DNA of 33,308 nucleotides, taken from contig JABHEG010000187.1 in assembly GCA_018676675.1 (NCBI GenBank), forward strand, positions 1-33,308, written 5' to 3'. The translations under genes were made by a program, and so were the position numbers. This document shows positions 1 to 7,230 of this stretch, in pieces. The notes beneath the pieces are model-generated. The model made no database searches, was not told where the DNA came from, and saw nothing but the letters and a program-made list of their open reading frames with translations. Each line of letters begins with the position of its first letter. Within the stretch, counting starts at the first letter, position 1. This DNA comes from Lentisphaerota bacterium. Lineage in GTDB: Bacteria > Verrucomicrobiota > Lentisphaeria > Oligosphaerales > JABHEG01.

Positions 1-35
1 CGCAGGGGCCCACACTCCCAATCCCTCTTTCCGGT

Positions 36-62
36 ATCCGTGGAATCAGTGTAATCCGTGGT
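36..62. repeat. Three degenerate 9-bp tandem units
   Basis: Three consecutive 9-mers are visible: ATCCGTGGA, ATCAGTGTA and ATCCGTGGT. They lie just before the point where the GH4 homology begins. They resemble in style the short tandem repeats at later gene junctions in this window (3132, 5658, 7166, 8296, 10041). The function is unknown. Confidence 0.7.
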
Positions 63-123
63 CAGTTCCTTGGGTTGTTCTCAGGGGTAACGTGGGTGTG
101 TCATTGGCACTCGCGTTTGCCCC

Positions 124-561
124 GTGAACGCATACCGAACATCGAACGAGTTCACAATCCACATCATGGATGCCATCCTGAGCGACATCCCTTACCGTTT
201 CAACGGGAACGTGATGAACCACGGCCTGATCACGAACCTCCCGGATGGATGCTGTGTCGAAGTCCCGTGCATGACCGATTCACACGGAATCAACCCCTGC
301 CACGTCGGCGCACTGCCTCCCCAGTTGGCTGCCCTTGACCGCGCCCATGTCGCCGTTCAGGAGCTGGCCGTACAAGCCGTCCTCGAGAAGGACCGCGAAG
401 CAGCCTATCACGCCGTCTGCCTGTGCCCCATCACAGCCGCAGTGGTCTCGCTGCCGAAGATCCGCGAGATGTTCGACCGGATGTGGGAGGCCGAGAAAGA
501 CCTGTTGAAGTACTTCGACCCGGACCACTCGGGACCTGTCCCCGAGACCTGCGCATCATAA
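124..561 (+). pseudogene. 3' remnant of a GH4 alpha-glycosidase (alpha-galactosidase/galacturonidase type)
   Basis: The 145 residues match the C-terminal third of glycoside hydrolase family 4: the block FNGNVMNHGLITNLPDG (residues about 26-42), CVEVPCMTD (44-52), a GI.P..VG.LPPQLAALDRAHVAVQELAVQ stretch, and a C-terminal TAAVVSLPKIREMFDRMW helix. Family members are usually about 430-480 residues long and begin with an NAD-binding Rossmann fold. That fold and the central Cys/His metal-binding block are absent. The frame upstream has stops at 52-54 and 88-90 and no GH4-like residues, so the gene is 5'-truncated rather than cut by the window edge. The GTG at 124 is only the first possible start. 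A catalytically inactive remnant is most likely. Its substrate class (alpha-galactosides or alpha-galacturonides) would fit the pectin theme of the region. A tandem repeat at 36-62 lies close to the breakpoint. Confidence 0.75.
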
Positions 562-821
562 CGGTTTTATCATAGTCTTTCATATATTCTCATTGACACA
601 CGAAGACGGCGCCATTACTGTTGCCGTCAGACTGTAACAGATGAGTGGTGCCCGCTGGCGCCAGTGCGCCAGGCGTATCTAAGGATGTGACTGCGAAGTT
701 CTGGACAGTACGGCGGGCGGGCCTCCGACCGCCTTCCGCAACGAGCCGCCCGGAGGGCCGTGCGGCGTACATCGAGATCCGAAGCCACACACGAGTGACG
801 CGAACGAACGACGAACACTCC

Positions 822-1748
822 ATGCCCAAGCGCAAGACAATCGACCTGCTCGGCATCGGCTATTGCGGATGGGATACGCTATGCCTCGTGCCCTGTATCC
901 CCATCGATGACAAGGTTCAGATCTCGAGGACCCTCACCCAGGGAGGGGGACCTGCCGCCACCGCGACAGTGACCGCAGCCCGCCTCGGGCTCGACGGGGC
1001 TTTCCTCGGCGTAGTCGGTGACGACACGCGCAGCGACGCAATACTCCAGGCATTCACCGACGAAGGCGTCTGCATCGACCACATCCGGAGGCGATCCAGA
1101 GCCGAGTCCGCCGCCGCATTCTGCTGGATTGAGGAGCCGACAGGGAAACGCAGTATTGCCTGGACGCACGGAACAGCTGCCCAGCTCGGGGCTGAGGATG
1201 TCACCCCTGAACTGGTGTGCTCAGCCCGGGCATTGCACCTCGACGGACACCAAACGCAAGCGGCCATCCACGCTGCGGAGATCGCGCAGAAGAACGACAT
1301 CCCGGTCTTCCTCGATGCCGGAACCATCGTTCCGGGAATTGGTGACGTGATCGCCCTGTGCACAGTCGTCATCGCCTCTGAAGCCTTTGCTCAGACCTTC
1401 ACCGGACTGACTGATATTGAGGCCGCGGCGCGACATATCCGCACCCTCGGCCCCAGCTGGACCGGCGTCACAGCAGGACCGGCCGGCAGCTTGGGATTCG
1501 ACGGGCAGCGGGTTGTCCACGAAGGGCAGTATCCCGTGGATGTGGTCGACACCACCGGGGCCGGGGATGTGTACCACGGGGCCTTCACCGCCCGTTACGT
1601 TGAGTCCATCAAGGCCCAACAGCGCCCTGACCTGCAGGCCTGCATGCGTTTCGCCACGGTTGTGGCTGGGCTCAAGTGCCGCAGGCTGGGAGGGCGAACC
1701 GGGATCCCCAACCGGACGGAAGTGGAACGTCACCTCCAGGCGAAATGA
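822..1748 (+). CDS. PfkB/ribokinase-family sugar kinase
   Basis: A 308-residue cytoplasmic kinase of the PfkB family, which phosphorylates a sugar or sugar acid with ATP. The N-terminal signature is QGGGPAATATVTAARLG with a VVGDD segment. The C-terminal signature is DTTGAGDVYHGAF with catalytic base D249. The start at 822 is chosen because homology begins at once with KTIDLLGIGYCGWDTL. The same frame stays open back to 645, but that extension looks like non-coding GC-rich sequence. The GGGPAATA form of the first motif resembles sulfofructose/ribokinase-type members more than classical KdgK or IolC, so the substrate is open. Its position before an isomerase and a KduI/IolB-type cupin makes a 2-keto-3-deoxy sugar acid or a ketose plausible. 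The gene is 30 bp upstream of the isomerase and likely co-transcribed. Confidence 0.88.
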   Translation: MPKRKTIDLLGIGYCGWDTLCLVPCIPIDDKVQISRTLTQGGGPAATATVTAARLGLDGAFLGVVGDDTRSDAILQAFTDEGVCIDHIRRRSRAESAAAFCWIEEPTGKRSIAWTHGTAAQLGAEDVTPELVCSARALHLDGHQTQAAIHAAEIAQKNDIPVFLDAGTIVPGIGDVIALCTVVIASEAFAQTFTGLTDIEAAARHIRTLGPSWTGVTAGPAGSLGFDGQRVVHEGQYPVDVVDTTGAGDVYHGAFTARYVESIKAQQRPDLQACMRFATVVAGLKCRRLGGRTGIPNRTEVERHLQAK

Positions 1749-1778
1749 AAATACACACGGTCCGATAAGGAAGAGTCA

Positions 1779-3125
1779 ATGAATCAGCTGAGAGTCGGAT
1801 ACGCGCCTCAAGCCAAACTGAGCTGGATCAATGATACGCTTGAAGACACGCGCCGGCGCTCAATCGCGGCCCTAGAAGCGCTTGGCGTTGAACTCGTGGC
1901 CGGGCCGCTTCTGACCGACGATGCCGATGCGGAAGATCTGGCGGCGGAATTCCGACGTCAGGATGTCGACGTAATGGTCGTTCACTATCTCACCTTCTCC
2001 CTCGGCAGCATGACCCCGCTGCTGGCTCAACGCGTAGGCGTACCGGTCATCTTCTGGGGCATGCCGGAGCCGCCCTTCGACGGAGGGCGTATCAAATCGA
2101 ACTCGTTCTGTGCTGTGAACATGAACTGCCATGCCCTCCGCAAGCTCGGGCATCCCTACAGTTTCGTCTACGGAACGCCCGAGACCATTGCGGATGACAT
2201 GGCCCGGCAGTTCCGCGTGGCCGCCTGCATCAAACGCCTGCGCACGACGCGCATTGGCATGGTCGGATCCCGTGTGCCCGGCTTCTACACATCGTGTTTC
2301 AACGAACTGGCCCTGCGCCGGGAACTGGGAGTGGAAGTCAAGTACATCGACCTGCTCGAGATCGTGGATGCCGCAGACAAACTCTCTCCCGAAGAGGCAG
2401 ATCGAGCTTGCACCCACATCACCGCAGGCGCCGGCGCCTGCACGGGCGTGCCCGAGGAGCAACTGCGCAAGGGAGCACGACTATACGGGGCCTTCATCGC
2501 ACTAAAGGACAAGCTGGGGCTGGACGGCTTCGCGGTGAAATGCTGGCCTCAGATTGGCGATATCTACGGGATCGGGGTCTGCTCAACCCTCGGGCAACTC
2601 ACCGACGAAGGAATCGTCGCAGCCTGCGAAGGCGATGTCTACGGTGCCGTGGCCATGGTGATGCTGCAGGAGCTCTCAGGAACTGCCCCGTTCTACTGCG
2701 ATCTCATCGCGTTCGAGGAAGAGGAAAACGTCGGACTCGGCTGGCACTGCGGGGCAGCCCCGGTGTCGCTTTGCGCCCGAGGTTGCTGCAGTTCGCTGGG
2801 TTTGCACTCGGTCATGGACGGCGGAAACGTCAAAGGAATCACTCACGACTTCCCGCTCAGGGGTGGACCGGTCACCTTCACCCAGTTGGGCGAAGACATC
2901 GACGGCAGCTACCGCTTCCTGATCGCGAGCGGCGAGGGGCTGGAGACGACGCAGATGTTGCCGGGAAATCCCCTGCGCATCCGCTTTGACACACCGCTGC
3001 AGACGCTGACCGAGACCATCATCGACGGCGGCTTCTCGCACCACTACACCGTAGGCTTCGCCGATATCCAGGCCGAGATCAAACTCCTCTGCAAATGGCT
3101 GAACATCACGCCGGTGGTGGTGTGA
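1779..3125 (+). CDS. L-fucose/L-arabinose isomerase-family protein
   Basis: A 448-residue aldose-ketose isomerase of the FucI/AraA-like fold, predicted cytoplasmic. The conserved core is KCWPQIGDIYG, VCSTLGQLTDEGIVAACEGDVYGA and APFYCDLIAF, followed by WHCG. E284 and D308 are 24 residues apart, the same spacing as the metal-binding Glu337/Asp361 pair of E. coli FucI, so the Mn/Fe site appears intact. H323 in WHCG or a C-terminal histidine (HHYTVGF) may complete it. The WPE that many relatives show is WPQ here. A good ribosome-binding site (AAGGAAGAG) precedes the ATG. The protein is shorter than FucI (about 590 residues) and belongs to the compact 'fucose isomerase-related' group whose substrates are mostly unassigned. 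In this context L-rhamnose, L-fucose or a pentose is plausible. Confidence 0.85.
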   Translation: MNQLRVGYAPQAKLSWINDTLEDTRRRSIAALEALGVELVAGPLLTDDADAEDLAAEFRRQDVDVMVVHYLTFSLGSMTPLLAQRVGVPVIFWGMPEPPFDGGRIKSNSFCAVNMNCHALRKLGHPYSFVYGTPETIADDMARQFRVAACIKRLRTTRIGMVGSRVPGFYTSCFNELALRRELGVEVKYIDLLEIVDAADKLSPEEADRACTHITAGAGACTGVPEEQLRKGARLYGAFIALKDKLGLDGFAVKCWPQIGDIYGIGVCSTLGQLTDEGIVAACEGDVYGAVAMVMLQELSGTAPFYCDLIAFEEEENVGLGWHCGAAPVSLCARGCCSSLGLHSVMDGGNVKGITHDFPLRGGPVTFTQLGEDIDGSYRFLIASGEGLETTQMLPGNPLRIRFDTPLQTLTETIIDGGFSHHYTVGFADIQAEIKLLCKWLNITPVVV

Positions 3126-3131
3126 AACCTA

Positions 3132-3159
3132 TGACAACGAACCACTGACAACGGACCAC
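3132..3159. repeat. Two 14-bp tandem units at a gene junction
   Basis: TGACAACGAACCAC is followed directly by TGACAACGGACCAC (one mismatch). The pair fills nearly the whole 38-bp gap between the isomerase stop and the cupin-gene ATG, leaving no obvious Shine-Dalgarno sequence for the downstream gene. Confidence 0.85.
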
Positions 3160-3163
3160 TCCC

Positions 3164-3958
3164 ATGAACCATCACATCCCCTGCCCTGCAGCCAATGGCT
3201 TCAATCGCGTCCTCGACATCGGTGATAACGGCATGGCCATGACCGGATTCGGTTTGGTCAAGCTCACAGCCGGCGAAGCCCATTCCGCGAACTCCGCGGG
3301 CAACGAAATCGTGCTCGTCGTGCTTGGCGGCAAATGCACGGTGACCGCCGGCGGTACGGACTTCGGCGAAATCGGTGCGCGAGCCGATGTGTTCTCCGGC
3401 TATCCCTACACGGTCTACGTGCCACCGGGTTTCACCTACACCATTGCGGCCACAATTGATGTGGAGGTGGCCGTCTGCGAATCACCGTGCGAGCGCTCCG
3501 GCAAGCCCAGTCTCGTGACACCGGACCAAGTGGAATCGACCTTCATGAGGATCGGCAAAGACAACTTCACCCGCGACGCCATCGTGATGATCGGGGATGA
3601 CTTCCCAACCCAGCATTTCTTCATCGGCGAAGCCTGGGTCCCTTCAGGCAACTGGGCCTCCTACCCACCGCATCGGCACGACACGGAAAACCCACCGGAT
3701 GAGATTGACATGGAAGAGATCTACTTCTTCCGCTTTGATCGACCGGGGGGCTTTGGGATTCAAAAAGTCTACACGGACGACCTCTCCACAGACGCAGCCT
3801 ACACCGTGCGCGAGGACGACACCATCGCCATCCCCGAGGGCTACCATCCGGTGGTCACTGCTCCCGGCTACACCATGTACTACCTCTGGATCATGACCGG
3901 CAACTCACGCGGCTTCATCTCCCACAAAGACGCCGCCCACGCCGCCGCGGTGGAGTAA
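3164..3958 (+). CDS. IolB/KduI-family cupin sugar-acid isomerase
   Basis: A 264-residue bicupin matching the 5-deoxy-glucuronate isomerase (IolB) length of about 270. The C-terminal cupin shows PPHRHD (H170, H172), MEEIYFFRF (E184/E185) and EGYHPVV (H228), a complete metal-ligand set of the KduI/IolB superfamily. FGIQKVYTDD and APGYTMYYLWIM are also typical of IolB. IolB converts 5-deoxy-glucuronate to 5-dehydro-2-deoxygluconate in inositol breakdown. Its sister family KduI isomerises 5-dehydro-4-deoxy-glucuronate from pectin lyases. No IolD, IolE or inositol dehydrogenase is nearby, while rhamnogalacturonan enzymes are, so a KduI-like role is a reasonable inference although the sequence is closer to IolB. 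No signal peptide. It lies in the same operon as its neighbours, with a repeat-filled spacer upstream. Confidence 0.88.
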   Translation: MNHHIPCPAANGFNRVLDIGDNGMAMTGFGLVKLTAGEAHSANSAGNEIVLVVLGGKCTVTAGGTDFGEIGARADVFSGYPYTVYVPPGFTYTIAATIDVEVAVCESPCERSGKPSLVTPDQVESTFMRIGKDNFTRDAIVMIGDDFPTQHFFIGEAWVPSGNWASYPPHRHDTENPPDEIDMEEIYFFRFDRPGGFGIQKVYTDDLSTDAAYTVREDDTIAIPEGYHPVVTAPGYTMYYLWIMTGNSRGFISHKDAAHAAAVE

Positions 3959-4048
3959 AGCAGGTCCAGATATACCGGCGCCTTACAGGATGCCGGCTTG
4001 GCTACCTGCTTATTCTCGGGGACGAGCTGATGAAATCAGCTATTGTCC
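3959..4048 (+). promoter_or_regulatory. Structured leader upstream of the FGGY kinase: two stem-loops
   Basis: This 166-bp gap is much longer than the other gaps of the run. Directly after the upstream stop, AGCAGGT (3959-3965) pairs perfectly with ACCTGCT (4004-4010), enclosing an inner stem CCGGC (3975-3979) with GCCGG (3992-3996). A second perfect hairpin is AGCTGAT (4025-4031), loop GAA, ATCAGCT (4035-4041), extendable by GGAC (4020-4023) with GTCC (4045-4048) across a small bulge. Neither stem is followed by a T-run, so a classical terminator is unlikely. An operator, a processing site or a cis-regulatory RNA is possible. No known riboswitch consensus was recognised. Confidence 0.45.
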
Positions 4049-4124
4049 GCTGTGTAAACAACCTTCAGGAGTGACCCCCTCTGCGCGAGATTTTCTTCCC
4101 GGCTCAATAGGGCGGCAATACACC

Positions 4125-5669
4125 ATGGTTCTTCTTGGCATCGATATTGGCACAAGCGGCTGCAAGGTCACTGCAATTGACGAACGCGGCCGCATTCTCG
4201 ACGAGGGCTTCGGTGAGTACGAAACCGCCCACCCGCACCCCGGATGGGCAGAGCAGGATCCCGGCGACTGGTGCAGGACCGTGCGTGCCATTCTGGCCAA
4301 CATGCGGCAACGCGGCGACATCGACTTCGCGGACATCGGGTCGATCGCCCTGGATGGCTCGACCCACAACGCCGTCCTCCTCGACGGCCAGATGAACGTG
4401 GTTCGCCCGACCATCATGTGGACCGATCAGCGCGCCGTTGCGGAGTCCGCGGAACTGAACGCACAACACGGCGACACGATCTTCGCGACGGCCTTCCAGA
4501 TGGCGGCGCCCACCTGGACGCTGCCGCAGATGCTCTGGCTCCAGCTCCGCGAACCCGAAGCATTGCGGCGTACATCGCACATGATGTTCGTCAAGGACTA
4601 CGTCCGCTGGCGGCTGACCGGTGAGTGGTGCACGGATACCATCGAGGCCCAGGGAACGCTTTTCTTCGACATGGCCAACAAGCAATGGTCAGAGGAGCTC
4701 TGCGGTCTGGCCGATATCTCTACCGACATCCTCCCTCCACTCGTATCGCCAACCGATGTTGTCGGCAAGGTAACGGCCGCTGCCGCTGCTGAATTCGGCT
4801 TGCCAGAAGGCACCCCAGTGGTCTGCGGTTGCTCCGATTCCGCCGTTGAAGGCTACGCCGCCGGGGCCATTGAGCCGGGCAGTTGCATACTCAAGCTGGC
4901 CACAGCCGGCAATGTCAATGTCATGACGGATCGCCCTGTACCCCATCCTCGCACGCTGACCTATTCACACGTCGTCCCCGACATGTGGTACACGGTAGTC
5001 GCAACCAACACCGCCGCCCGAGCTCAACGCTGGTTCCGCGACCACTTCTGTGCGGAGGAACTCGCGGAGTCCGCACGCGATGGGCGCAGTGTCTACGCCA
5101 TCATGGATGACGAAGCGGCCCAGTCTCCCCCCGGAGCAGATGGACTGTTCTTCCACCCCTACCTCCAAGGCGAGCGGGCTCCGTACTGGGATCCGCAACT
5201 GCGGGCCAGTTTCGTGGGAGCCACCATGCGGCACAACCGCCCCGATTTCATCCGCGCACTGCTCGAAGGCGTTGTTTTCTCTCTGCGCGACTGCTTCCGG
5301 ACCATCGAGGAGATGGGCCTACCGGTTACCGAGTTCAGGCTCATTGGTGGCGGCGCGAAAAGTGCGCTCTGGACCCAGATCGTGGCGGATGTGTTCGATC
5401 GCGACATCATCGTCCCCCAAGGCTGCGATGCTTCCTTCGGCTCAGCGTTGCTGGCCGGAGTTGGCACTGGCGTGTTCGACGACGAACGTGCCGCCGTCCG
5501 GCAGTGCCTCACGGAACGGGAGCCCGTCTCCCCGAATCCGGACAACCAGGCACACTACGCCAAGCTCACTCCCCTTTACTATCGCATCCACGACCTCCTG
5601 GCAGACGTCTACCACGACCTTGGGGACCTTCGCGGGCAGGGACAAAGCCCGCCCCCCAATGACCGATAA
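4125..5669 (+). CDS. FGGY-family carbohydrate kinase (xylulokinase-like)
   Basis: A 514-residue ATP-dependent sugar kinase with the two-lobed FGGY architecture. The N-terminal lobe starts GIDIGTSGCKVTAIDERG, the reason for placing the start at 4125 rather than at an earlier in-frame ATG. PGWAEQDP and MWTDQRA follow. The GCSDSAVEG motif carries D238, matching the catalytic Asp of XylB (Asp233). The C-terminal lobe has RLIGGGAKSALWTQIVADV and a GSALLAGVGTG adenosine-binding segment. The ketose substrate (xylulose, rhamnulose, fuculose or gluconate) cannot be read from the sequence; overall it is closest to xylulokinases. In context it would act on the product of the isomerase at 1779. The last codons and the stop fall inside a degenerate heptamer repeat (5658-5692). 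The Shine-Dalgarno is weak and the leader is structured. Confidence 0.9.
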   Translation: MVLLGIDIGTSGCKVTAIDERGRILDEGFGEYETAHPHPGWAEQDPGDWCRTVRAILANMRQRGDIDFADIGSIALDGSTHNAVLLDGQMNVVRPTIMWTDQRAVAESAELNAQHGDTIFATAFQMAAPTWTLPQMLWLQLREPEALRRTSHMMFVKDYVRWRLTGEWCTDTIEAQGTLFFDMANKQWSEELCGLADISTDILPPLVSPTDVVGKVTAAAAAEFGLPEGTPVVCGCSDSAVEGYAAGAIEPGSCILKLATAGNVNVMTDRPVPHPRTLTYSHVVPDMWYTVVATNTAARAQRWFRDHFCAEELAESARDGRSVYAIMDDEAAQSPPGADGLFFHPYLQGERAPYWDPQLRASFVGATMRHNRPDFIRALLEGVVFSLRDCFRTIEEMGLPVTEFRLIGGGAKSALWTQIVADVFDRDIIVPQGCDASFGSALLAGVGTGVFDDERAAVRQCLTEREPVSPNPDNQAHYAKLTPLYYRIHDLLADVYHDLGDLRGQGQSPPPNDR

Positions 5670-5692
5670 CCAATAACCAGTACCCAATCGCC
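5658..5692. repeat. Five degenerate 7-bp units across the FGGY kinase stop codon
   Basis: Reading in steps of seven gives AATGACC, GATAACC, AATAACC, AGTACCC and AATCGCC. The kinase stop codon (TAA at 5667-5669) lies inside the second unit, so the repeat has invaded or created the 3' end of the coding sequence. The next gene begins at 5716. Confidence 0.65.
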
Positions 5693-5715
5693 AACATCGA
5701 GAGGCCCGAAGTCCC

Positions 5716-7155
5716 ATGCTTCCCCAGACCAATCACTACATGTTCGAGATGATCCGCAGTGAGCTCTCGTGGGCTGTCGGCGACGACAATGTCCGCGACG
5801 ACGACTCGGACAAGCTCGGGCACTCGATCGACTACTACTGGATGCCGGAGATGTGGCACGACCGCAATCAACCGCCACGGCCACCGGATGTGGTCGTGAC
5901 GCCGGAGACAGCCGAGGCCGTGGCCAAGGTCCTCAAAATCGCCAACACCTACAAGATCCCGGTCACGCCGTGGGGTGGCGGGTCCGGTTCCCAGGGCGGG
6001 GCCTTGCCGATCTACGGGGGGATCTCTCTTGATACGAAGAAGCTGAACCGCGTCATTGAGGTCGACGAAGAATCACTGACCATCACGGCCGAGACAGGCT
6101 GTAACATGCAGCAACTCGAGTGGGCGACGGAGAAGGCCGGCTTCTCGACCATGCACTTCCCTGCCTCCATCGCCTGCGCCACTCTCGGCGGCTTCCTGGC
6201 CCACCGCGGGACCGGCGTTCTCTCCACCAAGTACGGCAAGATCGAGGACATGGTCATGTCGCTGGAGGTGGTGACGCCTGAAGGTGAGATCATCAACACA
6301 TTGCCTGTTCCCCGGCACGCCTCCGGGCCGGACCTGACCCAGGTGTATGTCGGCAGCGAAGGCACGTTGGGTGTCATGACGAAGGCCACTCTCAAGATCC
6401 ACCCGATCCCCGAGAGCCGGAAGTTCCATGCCTTCCTGTTCAAAGATATGCACACCGCTATGGCTGCCGGCGCCGAGATCATGTCCACGCGTCTGCGTCC
6501 GACGGTCATCCGTCTCTATGACGAGCCGGAGACCGCAAAGGTGATCAAGAAGGTCCTTGACATCGACCGACAGGGCTCGTACCTCGTCTTCGGGTTTGAC
6601 GGCGCAGAGGACATGGTCGATTTGGAGATGCGGAAGGCGTGCGCGATCTGTGCGAAACAGGATCCCGAGGACTTGGGCACGCAAGCAGGGGAGACGTGGT
6701 GGGACAACCGCTACAAGTTCTTCTACCCGCCGTACATGTTCCAGCTCCCGCAAGCCTTCGGAACACTGGACACGGTGGGCACATTCGCGAACATTGAGAA
6801 GATCTACTGGGCCATGAAGAACGTGGTCGAAGAGAACTTCCCCGAGGCGACCTTCATTGGGCATTTTTCGCACTGGTACGAGTGGGGCGCCATGCTCTAC
6901 GCGCGTTTCATCATCGAGGAACCGCCACAGGATCCGCATGAAGTCGCTGCCCTCTACAACAGGATCTGGGACATGGCCATCCGCGCGGCCATTGACAACG
7001 GTGGAGTCATCAACGAACACCACGGCGTCGGCCTGAAGCTCGGTCGCATCATGCCCGACCTCTATGGCCCCGCCTTCGATGTCCTCAAACGCATCAAGAC
7101 TGCCCTCGATCCCAACGGCATCATGAACCCGGGAAAGATGGGATTTGGGGTGTAA
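5716..7155 (+). CDS. FAD-binding oxidase, GlcD/D-lactate dehydrogenase-like
   Basis: A 479-residue flavoprotein of the PCMH-type FAD oxidase family (GlcD, D-lactate dehydrogenase, alkyl-DHAP synthase relatives). FAD-binding features are TPWGGGSGSQGGALPIYGGI (about residues 76-95) and a YVGSEGTLGVMTKATLKIHP segment. The C-terminal FAD-oxidase domain ends with NEHHGVGLKLGR and ALDPNGIMNPGKMGFG, the family's characteristic finish. Such enzymes oxidise 2-hydroxy acids (glycolate, lactate, aldonates) and pass electrons on. Here the acceptor is probably the Fe-S protein encoded directly downstream, as in GlcDEF. No signal peptide is seen. A lactate or sugar-acid substrate is inferred from the company of a kinase and an aldolase. 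The spacer to the next gene is filled by a 9-bp repeat. Confidence 0.9.
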   Translation: MLPQTNHYMFEMIRSELSWAVGDDNVRDDDSDKLGHSIDYYWMPEMWHDRNQPPRPPDVVVTPETAEAVAKVLKIANTYKIPVTPWGGGSGSQGGALPIYGGISLDTKKLNRVIEVDEESLTITAETGCNMQQLEWATEKAGFSTMHFPASIACATLGGFLAHRGTGVLSTKYGKIEDMVMSLEVVTPEGEIINTLPVPRHASGPDLTQVYVGSEGTLGVMTKATLKIHPIPESRKFHAFLFKDMHTAMAAGAEIMSTRLRPTVIRLYDEPETAKVIKKVLDIDRQGSYLVFGFDGAEDMVDLEMRKACAICAKQDPEDLGTQAGETWWDNRYKFFYPPYMFQLPQAFGTLDTVGTFANIEKIYWAMKNVVEENFPEATFIGHFSHWYEWGAMLYARFIIEEPPQDPHEVAALYNRIWDMAIRAAIDNGGVINEHHGVGLKLGRIMPDLYGPAFDVLKRIKTALDPNGIMNPGKMGFGV

Positions 7156-7165
7156 CGGCGGAGTA

Positions 7166-7210
7166 GATCCGACCGAACTGACCAATCCGACCGATCTGAC
7201 TGATCTTCCC
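7166..7210. repeat. 9-bp repeat, first copy of the GATCYGACC family
   Basis: Consecutive units are GATCCGACC, GAACTGACC, AATCCGACC, GATCTGACT and the decayed GATCTTCCC. They fill the gap between the FAD oxidase stop (7155) and the start of the Fe-S gene (7231). The same unit recurs in the next gap at 8296-8340. Confidence 0.85.
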
Positions 7211-7230
7211 AGCGAGCAACGGAGCCCCTG

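Noticed and set aside
708..775. GC-rich imperfect inverted repeat (GGGCCTCCG / CGGAGGGCC) upstream of the kinase
   Set aside because: The pairing is interrupted and out of register; in this base composition it may be chance.
645..821. In-frame extension of the PfkB kinase by 59 codons
   Set aside because: The translation is not kinase-like and kinase homology begins immediately after the ATG at 822.
3959..4010. Rho-independent terminator after the cupin gene
   Set aside because: The stem is followed by TATTCTC rather than a T-run and the genes on both sides appear to belong to the same run.
4020..4048. CTGATGA near a GTC, reminiscent of a hammerhead ribozyme core
   Set aside because: The required CGAAA segment after stem II and the three-way stem arrangement are absent; the sequence is better explained by the simple AGCTGAT/ATCAGCT hairpin.
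3990..4124. In-frame extension of the FGGY kinase by 45 codons
   Set aside because: It would translate the stem-loop leader; the FGGY N-terminal GIDIGTSGCK motif starts directly after 4125.
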